A DNA stretch of 64,000 bases, from contig JAMJFZ010001258.1 in the NCBI GenBank assembly GCA_026225945.1, forward strand, positions 11,462,001 through 11,526,000, read 5' to 3'. Under the pieces are notes generated by a model that saw nothing but the letters and a program-made list of their open reading frames with translations, did not search any database and had not been told where the DNA came from. The stretch is from Cricetomys ansorgei. Taxonomy: Eukaryota; Chordata; Mammalia; Rodentia; Nesomyidae. Below are positions 25,701 through 37,038 of the stretch, piece by piece (the first letter of the stretch is position 1; each line of letters begins with the position of its first letter). Both the position numbers and the translations under genes were made by a program.

Positions 25701-27184
25701 CCACGGCATCTCATATCTGTCTGTGTGTGCTTGCATGTGCGTGCCTGCCTGTGTCCCACTAGAATTAGTTCTACTAATTCAAGACATTTTTTTATCCTTG
25801 TCTTAGCCCCAGTAACTAGAGAGACCACACATGTCCCTGATACCGAAGAAAATCTTACTGAAAAAAATGCAGCCTCAACTCTTTTAAACAAAGTAAAGCT
25901 TTAAGCTGGTTAGTTAAAAAGTTTTAATTTTTGCTCATGCTATAATAAAAAGTTTTGATTTTTTTTTTTGGGGGGGTGGGTAAAACTGGATATCTACTTG
26001 AAGAGTTACAGAATACATTATGAAACACCGTGGTGGCTGGGGGGGGGGAAATCTGAATGTTCAAAATTTGAAGTCATGTTTCTAAGAAACAATTTGTCCA
26101 CACTCATCATCATACACAGTATGAGCATTAAGAAAAGTGCAGCCAGTTTGGTAGATTCATCAATCATCTCGTTATCCCATCTTAAAAATTTCCAGGAAGG
26201 ATAAAAAGAAAATCACCTCATGTGGTGACCATGGAAACGGGATTGGGATGGTGTAAACATCCAAAGCATGGATGCAGCTAAGAGAGGGTGGGGAATCCCT
26301 CCAGCTTAGCAGTAGTGACTGACTGCTGTCCAAGCTTTTGCCCTGGTACCGTCTATGTCACGATCTGTGTCAGGCACAGGCTGACCTTGTGTTTCTGATG
26401 CACAGCATCTACCTTGGAGTATGGAGAAAGCTATTAACCACCAACAGCAATAGCACACAATGGCAGTCACATCTCACTGACCTAATGGTGACAGAACATG
26501 GAGACAGTACTCAAACCCACAGGACTGTTCAGATAATAAGTCCTGAGAGCAAAGTGCATCCTGTCAAGGGCAGAAATCTGAGGAAAAGCAAGAGTAGTGG
26601 CCAGAATTTCCTTTTTTGCAAGGTGTGTGTTCAATCAACACCTATGGATGAAGCAAAGAGAAGGCTGTTGATATACCATGTCTTAGAGAATCAATCCTGA
26701 GGTGCTGACTTCCTCTTCTACTCTGTCCTTCAAGTTGATTTTGCTTGCACTCTGCTTGCACTAAAACTTTGTAGGGCCAAAAGTGAGAGATAAAATAAGA
26801 ATTTAAAATATTGTTCTTATCTCTGAGTGTAAAATTTGATTTTGGAAGGAGGGGAATCCATTGTGATTTGGCAAGGGATGGCACTAATAACTTGTAGACT
26901 AGAGAAAGGGAACCCAATAGCCAAATCTGTTGGCTAGTGAAATGTAATCTGGAGCTGTAAGGTGCACTGGAGGGCAAGGTGCACCCTCACAGAGGAGATA
27001 CCTAAGATTGATCTAGACTGGAAAGCTAAAGAACCCAGCAGAGAAATTTATTCAGGAGCAAATTCAAGGTAGTATCAAAATTCAAGTTCCATTTGTGAAA
27101 TCATTTAACAAACAACTGAGAGTAAATAATGGAAAAGTAGATGGGAAACTAAAGGCTGTCATGAAATATTTGATAAATCCATAT

Positions 27185-27215
27185 CCATCTATCTATCTAT
27201 CCATCTATCCATCAA

Positions 27216-27266
<51 letters not shown>

Positions 27267-27398
27267 ACATCTACCTACCTACCCACCCATCCATCCACCC
27301 ACCCATCCATCCATCCATCCATCCATCCACCCATCCATCCATCCATCCATCCATCCATCCATCCATCTATCTATTATCAATCATCTACCTACCTACAT
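27185..27398. repeat. (ATCT)n/(ATCC)n compound tetranucleotide microsatellite
   Basis: An interrupted atct array is followed by a long pure atct tract, a mixed ctac/ccac part, a long atcc tract and a short return to atct and ctac. The change of unit within one array suggests point mutation followed by spread of the variant. It begins about 0.66 kb inside the intron downstream of exon B. The open frame across it (27095-27478 +) is a repeat artefact rich in Ser, Ile, Tyr, His and Pro. Confidence 0.95.
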
Positions 27399-28058
27399 CT
27401 CTTTTTCTCTCTTCCTTGGGAGTGTTACCTTTTACTTTTCCACATCTTCCCTCTATTTTCTATCTCCTTGAACTATAAAGTAGACACTGCAATACTCAAC
27501 ACAAAGATTTCATTTAGTTTCCTTCAACAATCGATTTCTTGCAGGAAAGAACTTGAGAGTTAGACATTCTAAAAAGTAATCAGCATGGGAAGGGGAAGGG
27601 ACAATTTAGTAAGTTTCAGACTTTTTCAGAAAGTGAATCTTGGCAATGCCTAATTCATTGCAGGGTTTCACTTCCAAGTTGGACAAGCCACTTTGGACAG
27701 AAATAGAACATGGCTTTGATAAATTACTTAAAGTCAAAGCCCATTAGACATTTGACTTTAAATAACCTCAAACCCTAGCCTAATCATTTCAAGACAGCTC
27801 TGTTATCCTGAAATGGCAATCAGACTGAAGAATTCCCTGGGTAAGTAAAATCCCCAGGACAGAACACTGGCCCATAAAACCTTCAAATGGCAGCAGAAGA
27901 CTGGAACATTCCTGGGGCCTGGAACCACAGAGTGAAGGCCAGTGTCCCTGCTCCACATCTTCATACCCTCAGGTATGAAGCAAGCCATCCTTGCTCCTTA
28001 GCAGGCAGCTAACCTCACTGTGCCTCCCTTCTTGTCATTGGCTGCAATTGACACTCAC

Positions 28059-28177
28059 CTGAATGAAAATATATTCATCCTGGACAACCAGGGAGCTGAT
28101 GTCAATGGAGCGGGCAAAGGGGCCACTCCGAGTTGTCTCTGCACATTCCTGGATCCTGCAGGTGAGGTAGTGAGCAT
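28059..28177 (-). CDS. Sorcs3: Sorcs3 internal coding exon B (Vps10p domain)
   Basis: This is a 119-bp minus-strand exon between the acceptor ctctctcttttag and the donor CAG|GTGAGT. Its first two bases (at) complete the Tyr codon begun in exon A, followed by 39 full codons, so the downstream intron is phase 0. The peptide starts AHYLTCRIQEC and ends RSIDISSLVVQDEYIFIQ. As I recall the family, these residues with the ETTRSGPFA linker match SorCS3; SorCS1 has a different linker and SorCS2 is more distant. The segment continues the Vps10p beta-propeller, the luminal ligand-binding part of the receptor. Two cysteines four residues apart (C-R-I-Q-E-C) could form a local disulfide; that is inference. 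The other two reading frames give no family match. Skipping this exon alone, or both exons (184 bp), would shift the frame. Confidence 0.92.
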
Positions 28178-29352
28178 CTAAAAGAGAGAGGCAGGGCGGC
28201 TTTTAGCAGCAGAGCCAGTGACCAGCCATATCCCCAGCAGCAGAGCTCAAAGATGGGCATTATGGTGAATCAGAGACTAATTTCTTTTAAATAATAATGA
28301 GATTTTGCTTTCTGGTACCCAGAATTTAAAATCACTACCACCCAAATGGGAGTAATACCAAGGTTAATCAAGAGAGTGGGGAAAGAGTTAATCTCATTTG
28401 CTACTGGTAAAAGAATAAGCCAGTTAGCTTTTGGAAGAACACATTTGAAGAAGCTATCAGAAATTTACATGCACATATTTTACAATAGCAATTTTAATTC
28501 AAGTAATGTTTCTAAGGAAAGATTCATATATTTTTATAGAGACAGAAGGCAGGGATGTTCATTGTGACATTATTCACAGCAATGGAAAACTGAAAATAGT
28601 CTAAATGTACATGAATTAAAGAACATTTGAATGAGCAAAGATATACATACATGTCAGAATATCATGCCGTTATTAAAAGATTTGGTAGATACATATGCAT
28701 CAACAGAATTATCCACGATGCATTGTTTTACCATGTTTTGAAAATGTATTTCTCACTGTGTACAAGTATAATCCAGTTTATGACTTACAACTTTGTCTTT
28801 AGATACACAGTTTGTGCTAAAATTATACAGACTAGAGTTTTAAAGGCTTTATATAAGATAAGATTACTTTCAGGAATTGGATGGACTTAAGTTATTATAC
28901 ACTATTGTAGAAGTGCCTGTGATTTCTGCATAATATACATCCTTATTATATTTGCAACAAAAATACATTAACTTATCACTTACATAAAACTTGTATAATT
29001 ATTTGTAAAAATCTACATTGATAATCACAGTTGTGGCTAAACAACAACAAACTTTGACTTTTAAATCATCCATCTGTAACTACAGAGTCATCCTGGAGAA
29101 CAATGTATTCAGCTTCTTGCTCTTTCCGGAAAGACTACAAGTGTGTCTCTGTACATAAATCACCCTGAAAATTGCCTTAAACATGGTTATTGTTCATTTA
29201 TGGAATTTAAAAGTAAATGGTCAAAATAAAAAGTAGACTGCTTTAAAAACTGTAAGTGGAGAAGCTTAATTGTTTTTTCTTCAGAGTTAATTTCCCTTTG
29301 ATGTTAAAATAGCAAAGAAAGGTTTTTGTAAATCTTCAACAAACCATAAACA

Positions 29353-29465
29353 GCTCTGGCAGGGTAGTTCCGACACATAATCTCATATTTCCAGAAGGCT
29401 GAGGCAGTATGATCACAAGTTCAAGTCTGACCAAGGTCTTAATGAGATACTTTCTCAAAATAATT
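29353..29465 (+). mobile_element. Old B1/proto-B1 SINE
   Basis: The blocks gacacataatctcatatttcc, agaaggctgaggcagtatga, cacaagttcaagtctgacc and tactttctcaaaataa match a diverged B1 monomer. It lies 1.2 kb from exon B, inside the complete intron. Confidence 0.68.
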
Positions 29466-31796
29466 GGCTCTATTTTATGATAGGCAAGCTGGTGTGAGAC
29501 GTTCTGGATTTCTAGGTAATGCTAACAACCTCTTTATTTTTAATGCAAAATATTCTTATTCTTAAGTTGTTTTTACAGACAATTTAAATTTCAAATGCAG
29601 TACAGGACAACACCATGTGGCTAAACAAACAAGACCACGAGAGGCCCAAGAGAGACCTAAGAGAGACGCCTTTGCCACCTGTGTTCTTTCATTTTTCCAG
29701 GTCCACTTTGTGAGAGAGACAGACATTTTTAACCCCCAGGCCCTGACTGTGCAATAAGTTCGGTCTTCCAGTATTTTTGAGTATGCACTGGGTATCTTCT
29801 ATCCACAGAAAGCCAAGAGTAGCCTGGCTTTCTACTTCCAGCCAAGAGGAGGAGACACAGGGATCCCAGACTGTGCTTTGGAGCACATTGTCGGCCCACC
29901 AGGGATATGCTTGCATATGTACGAGGTTACCAATTTGCTCTTTAAATAAAGCACTAAGATACAGCAAAAGGGTGCAGTAAATACACGTAATGAAGTCACA
30001 GATGCTGGCATGACAACCTGTGTCCTTGTCAGCCAGTGTCTCGAAAAGCTCTTCACACTGGTAATCAAAGGTACACGTAGGAGATGTGGGAGGGCTACTT
30101 GCTTATTCTCATCGAAAGGCTTATTCTTCCCTGGCTATTTACTATGCTCTTTGCATTTGAACATTCTGAAAGAAGAATCATGTCTTTTCAAGGCCACTCC
30201 AAACACAATCAACACCTACCCAGTCCTTGGCCCGTGACAGGTGGGAGCCAGTGCCAAACTCATCCTACTTCTTGGCTCTGGCTCTGTTTGCCACTGTGCA
30301 GCATGGGCTGACAGGTCCAATTTAAGAGGACACCAGCACTAAAATGAGTTGCTGAAATCCACTTAACATTCAGAGACCTTGCAGTCTTTAGCAAGACTCA
30401 TGTACTGGTTCTGAAACTCAGAGGTACAATAGTGAGTAGCATTGTACCTACTGTAGAACTCCATGGGAGGGCATGATGAAATACTGTAGCAGGATGTTTA
30501 GGGAAGGCCTCTCTTCTCCTTTCCCAAGTTGGGAAATCTCCAAGCATCCGTACCTACAACATGCTAGGTCCACATGGTGAGAAGGGCTGCCTGAGAGGGA
30601 CTGACTAGTTTCTTTTGTATTCGACCATGCACACAGGGAAGCTGCAGGTGTCAGACACTTGCTGCTATTCTGGGAAACAGCAAACAGGAATTTGTTTCCT
30701 CCAGTGATTCCCAGGCCAGTGACAGAGACAGCATGTTCACAAATGAATGTGTCTTGGGATTTGTGTGTAAGCATCCAGAAATTTGGACAGAGACAGTCTA
30801 ACGCCCTCTGAGCCTCGTTTCGTTTTGGAGGGGCTGCATTCCTGCCAGGATCTGTGCAGCGCTCGAGGAGGCAGCTTTTAACTTTTCATATTCAGCAAGG
30901 CCAGCTTCTCATCTAAATGCCACATTAAAGTCGAGCCTGGGCTTTACCGAGCTTTTCTAAAGAGTTGGCTCCTTATACCAGCAGAACTACAGCTTTAAGC
31001 ATCTTTTGCTCTCCTTGGCTGGCTTTATAAAACCCTAGTAAGCAGTACTTAAACAGAATTAAATTCTATTAAAAGCCTATACATTTTCGTTATGCTGAAT
31101 TATATAGTGACTTGTGATTACACTTTACCTTTGAGATTACTAAATATTCAAACTTCTTAGACATCAGGCCTCTTGCAACCTCAGAGAAAAGAACTTTCCA
31201 TGATTCGCTCAACTTCCATCCCTCTGGGTAATATACATATTGTCAGAAGTTGAAAAAGTGAATTAAAATTTTGAACAAAAAGCAAATTCAGCTCTTTGGG
31301 CCTGTTCTCAAGAAATGCCCAGGAGCTGTTTATTTTAAATAACAATATTACTCTCAAATGCAAACACATAAAAATAAGCAGATTCAAGGGGATGCTGAAA
31401 AATTCTTTAGCTTCTGTAATTCTATTTGTCCTTGACTAGAAAGTAGGGCTAACCTATTTACAGGCAGTGCAAACCAAAGGATGTGACATTGATGGAAAGG
31501 CCTAATTTAACACTAGAGGCACAGTATGCACTAAAACTAAACAAAATCAGGTAGTTCTCACCCCTTCTTTGGACTTAAGACTTTCAAGCTTTAGTGAAAC
31601 TTTAATATAGGAAAATCCCAGCAATCTCTGCCTTCTTATGGCACAGAGAACAATCTGGCAAAGTTACAAGCATGCAAACGTCATGGCAACCTTGACTGTT
31701 TAAAGAGTCCTGAAACTTCACTGAGAGCGCTTTCTAAAAATTCACATGGAGTAATCGATCCCCAAATATGATGGCTGTGTGACGGTAGAGGTGGTT

Positions 31797-32250
31797 GTCA
31801 TGGTGATAATGGTGGTGCTAATGATGCTCATGATGATGCTCATGATGATGTCATAATGATGATGGTGGAGATGATGCTCATGATGATGATGGTCATGATG
31901 ATGTCATAATGATGATGGTGGAGATGATGGTCATGATGATGATGGTCATGATGATGCCATAATGATGATGGTGGAGATGATGGTCATGATGATGATGGTG
32001 AGGATGATGTCATAATGATGATGGTGGAGATGATGGTCATGATGATGATGGTGAGGATGATGTCATAATGATGATGGTGGAAGATGATGGTCATGATGAT
32101 GATGGTGAGGATGATGTCATAATGATGATGGTGGAGATGATGGTCATGATGATGATGGTCATGATGATGTCATAATGATGATGGTGGAGATGATGGTCAT
32201 GATGATGATGGTGAGGATGATGGTCATGATGATGATGGTTGTTCTGATGA
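31797..32250. repeat. 53-bp minisatellite made of GAT/GGT triplets
   Basis: The anchor word gtcataatgatgatgg (once gccataat) recurs at 31850, 31903, 31956, 32009, 32062, 32116 and 32169. The spacing is 53 bp every time except one of 54 bp, caused by an extra a in copy 5. Each unit is almost entirely gat, ggt and cat-type triplets. Two unit types alternate irregularly by their end: ggtcatgatgat in copies 1, 2 and 6, and ggtgaggatgat in copies 3, 4, 5 and 7. The array decays into ordinary GAT repeats on both sides. Since 53 is not a multiple of three and TGA is frequent, no reading frame crosses it. It lies inside the Sorcs3 intron, about 3.7 kb from exon B. Confidence 0.93.
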
Positions 32251-32379
32251 TGGTGGTGATAAGGACTAAGGAGATGATGGTGGTAATGATCATGGTGATA
32301 ACAATAACAAGATCAGCATTTTGGAGCGCTCATTCTCAATGAACAAATATTTTAGGATCTGAGTTAACTTATTTAAATC

Positions 32380-32585
32380 TTGAAAATACTCAATAAGGAG
32401 TTATAATCCTCAACACATCATAATTGCCATCTCCAGGTTATTAATGTCTTCATTAAGTTGCCAGCTGATTGAGAGATTTGCCTACATTCCATAGTTGAGA
32501 CCTTAGGCTAATGATAGAGCTGGGATCTGAACCCAAGAAACTTTGTAAAGAGTTTGCGATCCTTACCACTATGTATTTGGAACAC
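32380..32585 (-). mobile_element. MIR SINE relic, minus strand
   Basis: The plus-strand blocks gagagatttgcctacattcc, gatagagctgggatctgaac and tgcgatccttaccactatg are the reverse complement of a MIR. It lies just after the 53-bp minisatellite. Confidence 0.68.
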
Positions 32586-33605
32586 TGAAGGAAAATGAGA
32601 ACCTAAATTCCAGTTCAGACCCAGGCATGCTCTCATATGTTGATGACTCAGAAAAATGATGCAATTTGAGACACTCCTACCTGCTACTACTTCTTAAAAA
32701 TAATTCTGAAGTTTTTTTTAATTAAAAAGACCTGTACTCTCTATAAATAAAATGAGGTTTTATTGTACCTGCTCTAATTGAAGCCAAGGCCCTCTGCCTG
32801 CAGATCCATTGACTAAGTTCACCCTTCACCTTCATCTTGGCTTCTGAATTCTTAGACAGTGAAGGAGCTATAACCTGAGATATTTTAAAAGTCGATGGTC
32901 TATGTTCTTAGGGCATGGAGTTTAGTCTGATGATATTAGTGAGCCCAGCCCGTTTGATTACTTATGTCTGCATGGGATGTTATTAAGAAGTACAGAGCTA
33001 GTAATTTCTGCCTTACTTCTCCCTCAAGATTATTTCCAGGCACAAGTCAAAGACTTCCTTTCCACCCTTTACCTGGCTGCTATAATAATGAAACCACGGA
33101 CATACACTGGGGTCTTTTAGATAGGGCCATTGGAAGGGTACCCCAACTGTTTCACCCAATACCCCCAGTCAGCTGGAAGATGCCACATACGTTATCACCC
33201 AATTCCACAATATCAGCTGGGTTCACCTACTCAGATGGGGGAATATTAGAGTAGCAGTAAAGGCCATTAAGGAAAAATTCTTCTGGTCAAGAGAATAGGA
33301 TCTCTGGCCTGGGTGAAACCTAACTTTCCAGGTCAATCACCTGGCCAAGGAACCATATCTAGGAAGACTGGATCACCTTAAGCCAGGCTGAAGGGCTAGG
33401 CAGAATCAGTTGTGTCAATTATGAGCCTGTACTTTTGCTTCCCAGAATTCCTGATCCTTATAATAGTACCTGTGAGCCACCATGATATCTGGCTGGGTCT
33501 GCCCACCTTCCAGAGGCCTGAAGCAGAAAGACACACTTTTGCTCTTTTCTGTCTCTTTTTGTTTAGATGTGGATCAGAATCTAAGGGGTTTTTTTGTTTA
33601 TTGTT

Positions 33606-33607
33606 GT

Positions 33608-33651
<44 letters not shown>
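33606..33651. repeat. (TG)n microsatellite
   Basis: A TG tract with one TC interruption near its start lies in the intron between the two exons. Confidence 0.97.
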
Positions 33652-33655
<4 letters not shown>

Positions 33656-34710
33656 CTGAACCTTTGGGCTTCCTTACTTTATCTGCAAGGCTTTCCTCCC
33701 CACCCCGTGGCTGCTTGTCCAACATGCGACTGGGGTCCATGCCAGCCTAAACAGATTGGCATTTTTTTCACTTTACTTTGATTCTTCTCCTCCAGGCAGC
33801 TGCTGAGATTTATAGCTTGCTTGTCCTAGGGGTTTTACTTTTAAATTCTAAAAGTGCCCTTGAGCTTAAAAATGAAATGTGACTTAAGAGTTAATGGGTA
33901 ATAAGGTTCAATAATGACATGGGGAGAAGGGATGGTGGTATGTGTGGTGCCAGTTAGATTTTAGAAATTTCAGAATGTGAAGACAGTTAAAGGTGTTTGA
34001 CAGTGTCCAGTTTGACTTGCCACAGTATCCTCACGAGACCCCCTTTTGGCTAGTACTTAATGATTATCAATGAGGAAGAGCCCAGTATGACAGAAAACCA
34101 TCTGTGTCATTGTTGGGTTTGTTGTTTGCTGAACCGACATCTGCCTTACTGTCAATTTTGCTCAACAATGAGATCTTTGTTAACAGAGTGATGAAAACTA
34201 TATAGAGCAATAGATGGGGTACCACAGGAAGGCTAAGAATTCTGTCCAAGGTCAACTAATTTCTAAATGAGGCAGAGAGCGTATTCAGTTTTTCTTAATT
34301 ATTCTGCATGATACAGCAAGCCAAAGCAGGATATGCTCACAAGTTTTGTACATTTCATGTCTTCTACAATATTCCCCTGCTATTGGGTCTTCCAAGAACT
34401 CCCGAGGTAAACAGGAAACAATATTCTGTTTTAAAGGACATTGCAGCCCAGAGAAGTTAGGATTGTTTTTTCCCTGTTCTCGTAGCAGGAAGATACTAAA
34501 GCCCTGGATCCAATTCACAGACAGGGGCTTGTTCCGATGTGTTTCTATTAGATTGCTTGTGTCTATTTCCAACCTAGAAGGCTCTATATATTAGAATAAA
34601 ATATATTTTCATCTAAACTGATTTTATTTTTCCTTTGAAAATATAGGCCTATAAATATGATGAATTCTGGGAAGTTAAGTATTACAGTTTTTATAAGGAC
34701 TCTATCAGAT

Positions 34711-34914
34711 TTATTTTATTTTATTTTATATGTATGTGTAGATGTTTGTGCACCATACGTGTGGATTGCCCAGGAATGCCAGAAAAGGGCATTTGATCTC
34801 CTGGAACTGGAGTTACAGATAGTTATGAATTGCCATGTAGGTGATGGGAATTAAACTCTGGTCCTCTGGAAGAGCGGCCAGTACTCTTAACCACTCGACC
34901 ATCTCTCCAGTCCC
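34711..34914 (-). mobile_element. B3/B2-family SINE, minus strand
   Basis: On the minus strand it reads gggactggagagatggtcg, gtggttaagagtactggcc, gctcttccagaggacc, ctgtaactccagttccagg and ends in a repeated taaaa tail, a nearly complete B3-type SINE. It sits just before the L1 fragment at 35020. Confidence 0.9.
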
Positions 34915-35019
34915 GAGTGTTACAACTGTTATAACAATTGGCTTGACACAGATTCAGTGTGAGGTATATACAGCCATAATTAGAAAGGAAGTTGTTGTTT
35001 GTCTGTCTTGATTTTCTTT

Positions 35020-35500
35020 TCCAGGCTTTGCGAATGTAACTCTATCTCCTGTGGTTTCATGAGTGCAACAGCCATGTCACATCCTGAAGGCAGCATTTCA
35101 CAATGCCCTTGCCCATCTTCAAGCTCCTACGTTCTTTTCGCCTCCTCTCCCCTGGTGGGCGCGGGGAGTTCACAAGGTTCTAGTCCTCATTGCGGAGTTA
35201 CAGGCAGCCGATAGATGCTTGGAAAAGGGAATCCTTCTCTTTGGGGGTGTGGTCACTGGTAGACTGTCCATGCTCCAGTAGATGGCCCTGCACCCATGTA
35301 TACATGAGCAGTATTTCATTGACTTAGTGGGTTATTTAAAAAAAAAAAAAAAGAGAGAGAGAAAAGAAGGCAAGACGTTGGGAGGCTGGTCTGTTGGGAG
35401 GGGTCCGAGGAGAGCTCGATAGTGAGGCGCAAGATGGATATGACCTTACTAAGTTGTACGCTTGTATGAAATTCTCAAAAACTAAAGTAAGAAAAAAAAA
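35020..35500 (+). mobile_element. Rodent L1 3'-UTR fragment (Lx-like), plus strand
   Basis: Recognisable blocks in order are gggggtgtggtcactggtag, catgctccagtagatggccc, tgacttagtgggttattta, an A-run with gagaga, and the terminal gtatgaaattctcaaaaact followed by an A-rich tail near 35490-35500. These match a rodent L1 3' UTR of a different subfamily from the fragments at 16545 and 57690. It ends about 0.58 kb from the donor side of exon A and is antisense to Sorcs3. The 5' limit is approximate. Confidence 0.78.
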
Positions 35501-36077
35501 GCCCAAAAGTTTATATACTTGAACTCTTTGGGTTCCATTGTTAGAAGAGAACCTCTTGTTTGCATGGATAATATAAGACTTACCACACTGTATCTTCAAT
35601 GTCAAGAAGGAAGCCTGGCACATAATAGGTTATCTCTAAATTTCTGTCCAACGGGTAAAGAATATTTTTGCAGATAGCTTCGCAGTCACTTTTTCTAGAA
35701 AGTCGGTTCATAATAAGGGTTCCCTTGATAAAGTGAGTGGCCCTGTGACTCACCACGTGACTATAACATGCCCTGGCGGACTACCGAGGCCAGTGTTTAA
35801 ATTAAACCAAAAATGCTAAGGAAATTACTAAGAGTAGCAGCAAAATACATCACGATAACTTACATCCCCCAGAAACTTCATTCCTGAGGGTTTATTTCAA
35901 TCAAATGTCTCCCATGGGACAGGAAGTCTCCTCCTCCACTCTGGGAAACAAGGGTGCATATGGCAGTAATGGAGCTTGAGGCTTTTCATCTTCCCAAGCC
36001 ATTAAAATGCAAATGGGGGAGGAGAGACCTCAGGCAGATCTCTGGGCATATTCTGACCCGCAGGAAATAGCACTCAC

Positions 36078-36142
36078 ATCCGTCTGCCGTCCTCACTTCC
36101 ATGTGCACCAGGTCTGCCTCCTTATCCAATCCGGACACCGAC
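36078..36142 (-). CDS. Sorcs3: Sorcs3 internal coding exon A (Vps10p domain)
   Basis: On the minus strand a 65-bp open segment lies between a pyrimidine-rich acceptor (ctttctttcccag) and a GTGAGT donor. It has one leading base, 21 codons beginning SVSGLDKEADLVHMEV and ending RTADG, and one trailing base. The upstream intron is therefore phase 2 and the downstream intron phase 1. The trailing t joins the first two bases of exon B to make a Tyr codon, giving DGY-AHYLTC. From recall, this peptide belongs to the ten-bladed beta-propeller Vps10p ectodomain of SorCS receptors, type I membrane proteins that sort neuronal cargo and receptors. SorCS1 and SorCS2 diverge here, so SorCS3 is preferred. 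Because 65 is not a multiple of three, skipping this exon would shift the frame. Family assignment is near certain; the paralog rests on memory of the sequences. Confidence 0.9.
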
Positions 36143-36867
36143 CTGGGAAAGAAAGGGAGAAGCAGGAAGAGTAAGGACAGGCACCGTAGACAGTGCAGCG
36201 GCAAGCACCTGGGTTGGTATTCAGCAGGCTATGATCTCAGACAGTCCATCCTGCATGCTGGGGGCTGACAGTCTACAGCCACGGGCAGCCCTAGAAGTAA
36301 GATTGGTTTTAGAGACTGCCATTGCCACTGTCACTATACGTGAACCCCGTGCCAGTGAGTCAATGTCTCGTGAAAAACACAGTCTGTGACATAATGATGT
36401 CAGTCTGAATCTCCGTCTTTGACCCATCTCTACCACTTTCTGCCTTCTAAGACCTTTCTTGGTTCTTCCTATCACCTTCCATCTGCCTTCTCAGCAGTGA
36501 CATTCCCCCCTTGTCCTAGGAACTAAAACTAGAGCCCTATGCATGCTCACGATAGGCACGCCCTCCACCTCCGAGCTACACCTTCAACCTAAGACACTCC
36601 TGAGGAGCCACTGTTCTGTCTGTGTCTTCCCACATGGAACCCTGTTTTCCTGCCTTATTCTGTTGGCTTCAAGTTCTGCCACCCGCCCTCTGATCTTATC
36701 TACCCTTCTTTCCTCCTCTTTTACAAACAACAACTGTTTTGGCTGTAAGTATTCAAACAATGGTGATGAGGACAAAATTCTCCTGGTCATTTGGCTGAGA
36801 GAAACCTGAAGGCTCTCTTGCCAGTAGCTAGAAGCAAGTAAGCTAAGAGTCTATACAGATGCTCTTT

Positions 36868-37038
36868 TTTGTTTTTGGTTGTTTGTTTTTGTTTTTTCAA
36901 GACAGGGTTTCTCTGTTGTAACTTTGGCTGTCCTGGAACTCACTCTGTAGACCAGACTGTCCTGGAACTCACAGAGATCCACCTGCCTCTGCCTCCAGAG
37001 TACTGGGATTAAAGGCATGTGCCACTACCACCCGGCTG
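36868..37038 (-). mobile_element. Full-length B1 SINE with target-site duplications
   Basis: A complete B1 on the minus strand: a T-rich (A-tail) start, gacagggtttctctgt, ctgtcctggaactcactctg repeated in part (the usual internal duplication), ctgcctctgcctcc, gggattaaaggcatgtgcc and a cccggct end. It is flanked by 14-bp direct repeats tacagatgctcttt (36854-36867) and tacagatactcttt (37039-37052; one mismatch). It lies about 0.73 kb upstream of exon A, in the sense orientation relative to Sorcs3. Confidence 0.93.

Larger units (their letters stand above)
1..28058 (-). other. Sorcs3: Sorcs3 intron downstream of exon B (partial)
   Basis: A phase-0 intron begins at the GTGAGT donor at 28058-28053 and continues to the left window edge. 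The next SorCS coding block, expected to include a KLPKY-type segment, was sought on the minus strand and not found. Apart from the repeats listed separately I see no gene here. Long stretches such as 1800-3350, 5450-6050, 10900-13000 and 18000-19350 show nothing I can name. Confidence 0.7.
28178..36077 (-). other. Sorcs3: Complete Sorcs3 intron between exons A and B
   Basis: This 7,900-bp phase-1 intron runs from the GTGAGT donor after exon A to the polypyrimidine-AG acceptor before exon B. It contains an old B1-like SINE, a 53-bp minisatellite, a MIR, a TG array, a B3-like SINE and an L1 3' end, listed separately. Outside these I see unique intronic sequence and no further exon. Confidence 0.88.

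Noticed and set aside
26338..26700. 120-codon open frame on the plus strand
   Set aside because: No recognisable domain, and it is antisense to the only supported gene. No further support.
27095..27478. 127-codon open frame with Tyr-Leu-Ser-Ile and His-Pro-Ser-Ile repeats
   Set aside because: Direct translation of the ATCT/ATCC microsatellite.
1..28058. Search for the next Sorcs3 exon (KLPKY-type peptide) on the minus strand
   Set aside because: No matching codons with flanking splice sites were seen; the next exon is probably beyond the left edge. A spliced alignment would decide.
31797..32250. Regularly spaced repeats that could be mistaken for a CRISPR array
   Set aside because: The whole unit is repeated with no unique spacers, the unit is simple-sequence DNA, and the genome is a mammal.
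32950..33480. Segment that looked like a possible LTR or retroviral remnant
   Set aside because: The frame at 32964-33254 matches no retroviral protein I know, and no LTR ends or primer-binding site were found.
33412..33781. Open frames with Cys-Val runs
   Set aside because: Translation of the TG microsatellite.
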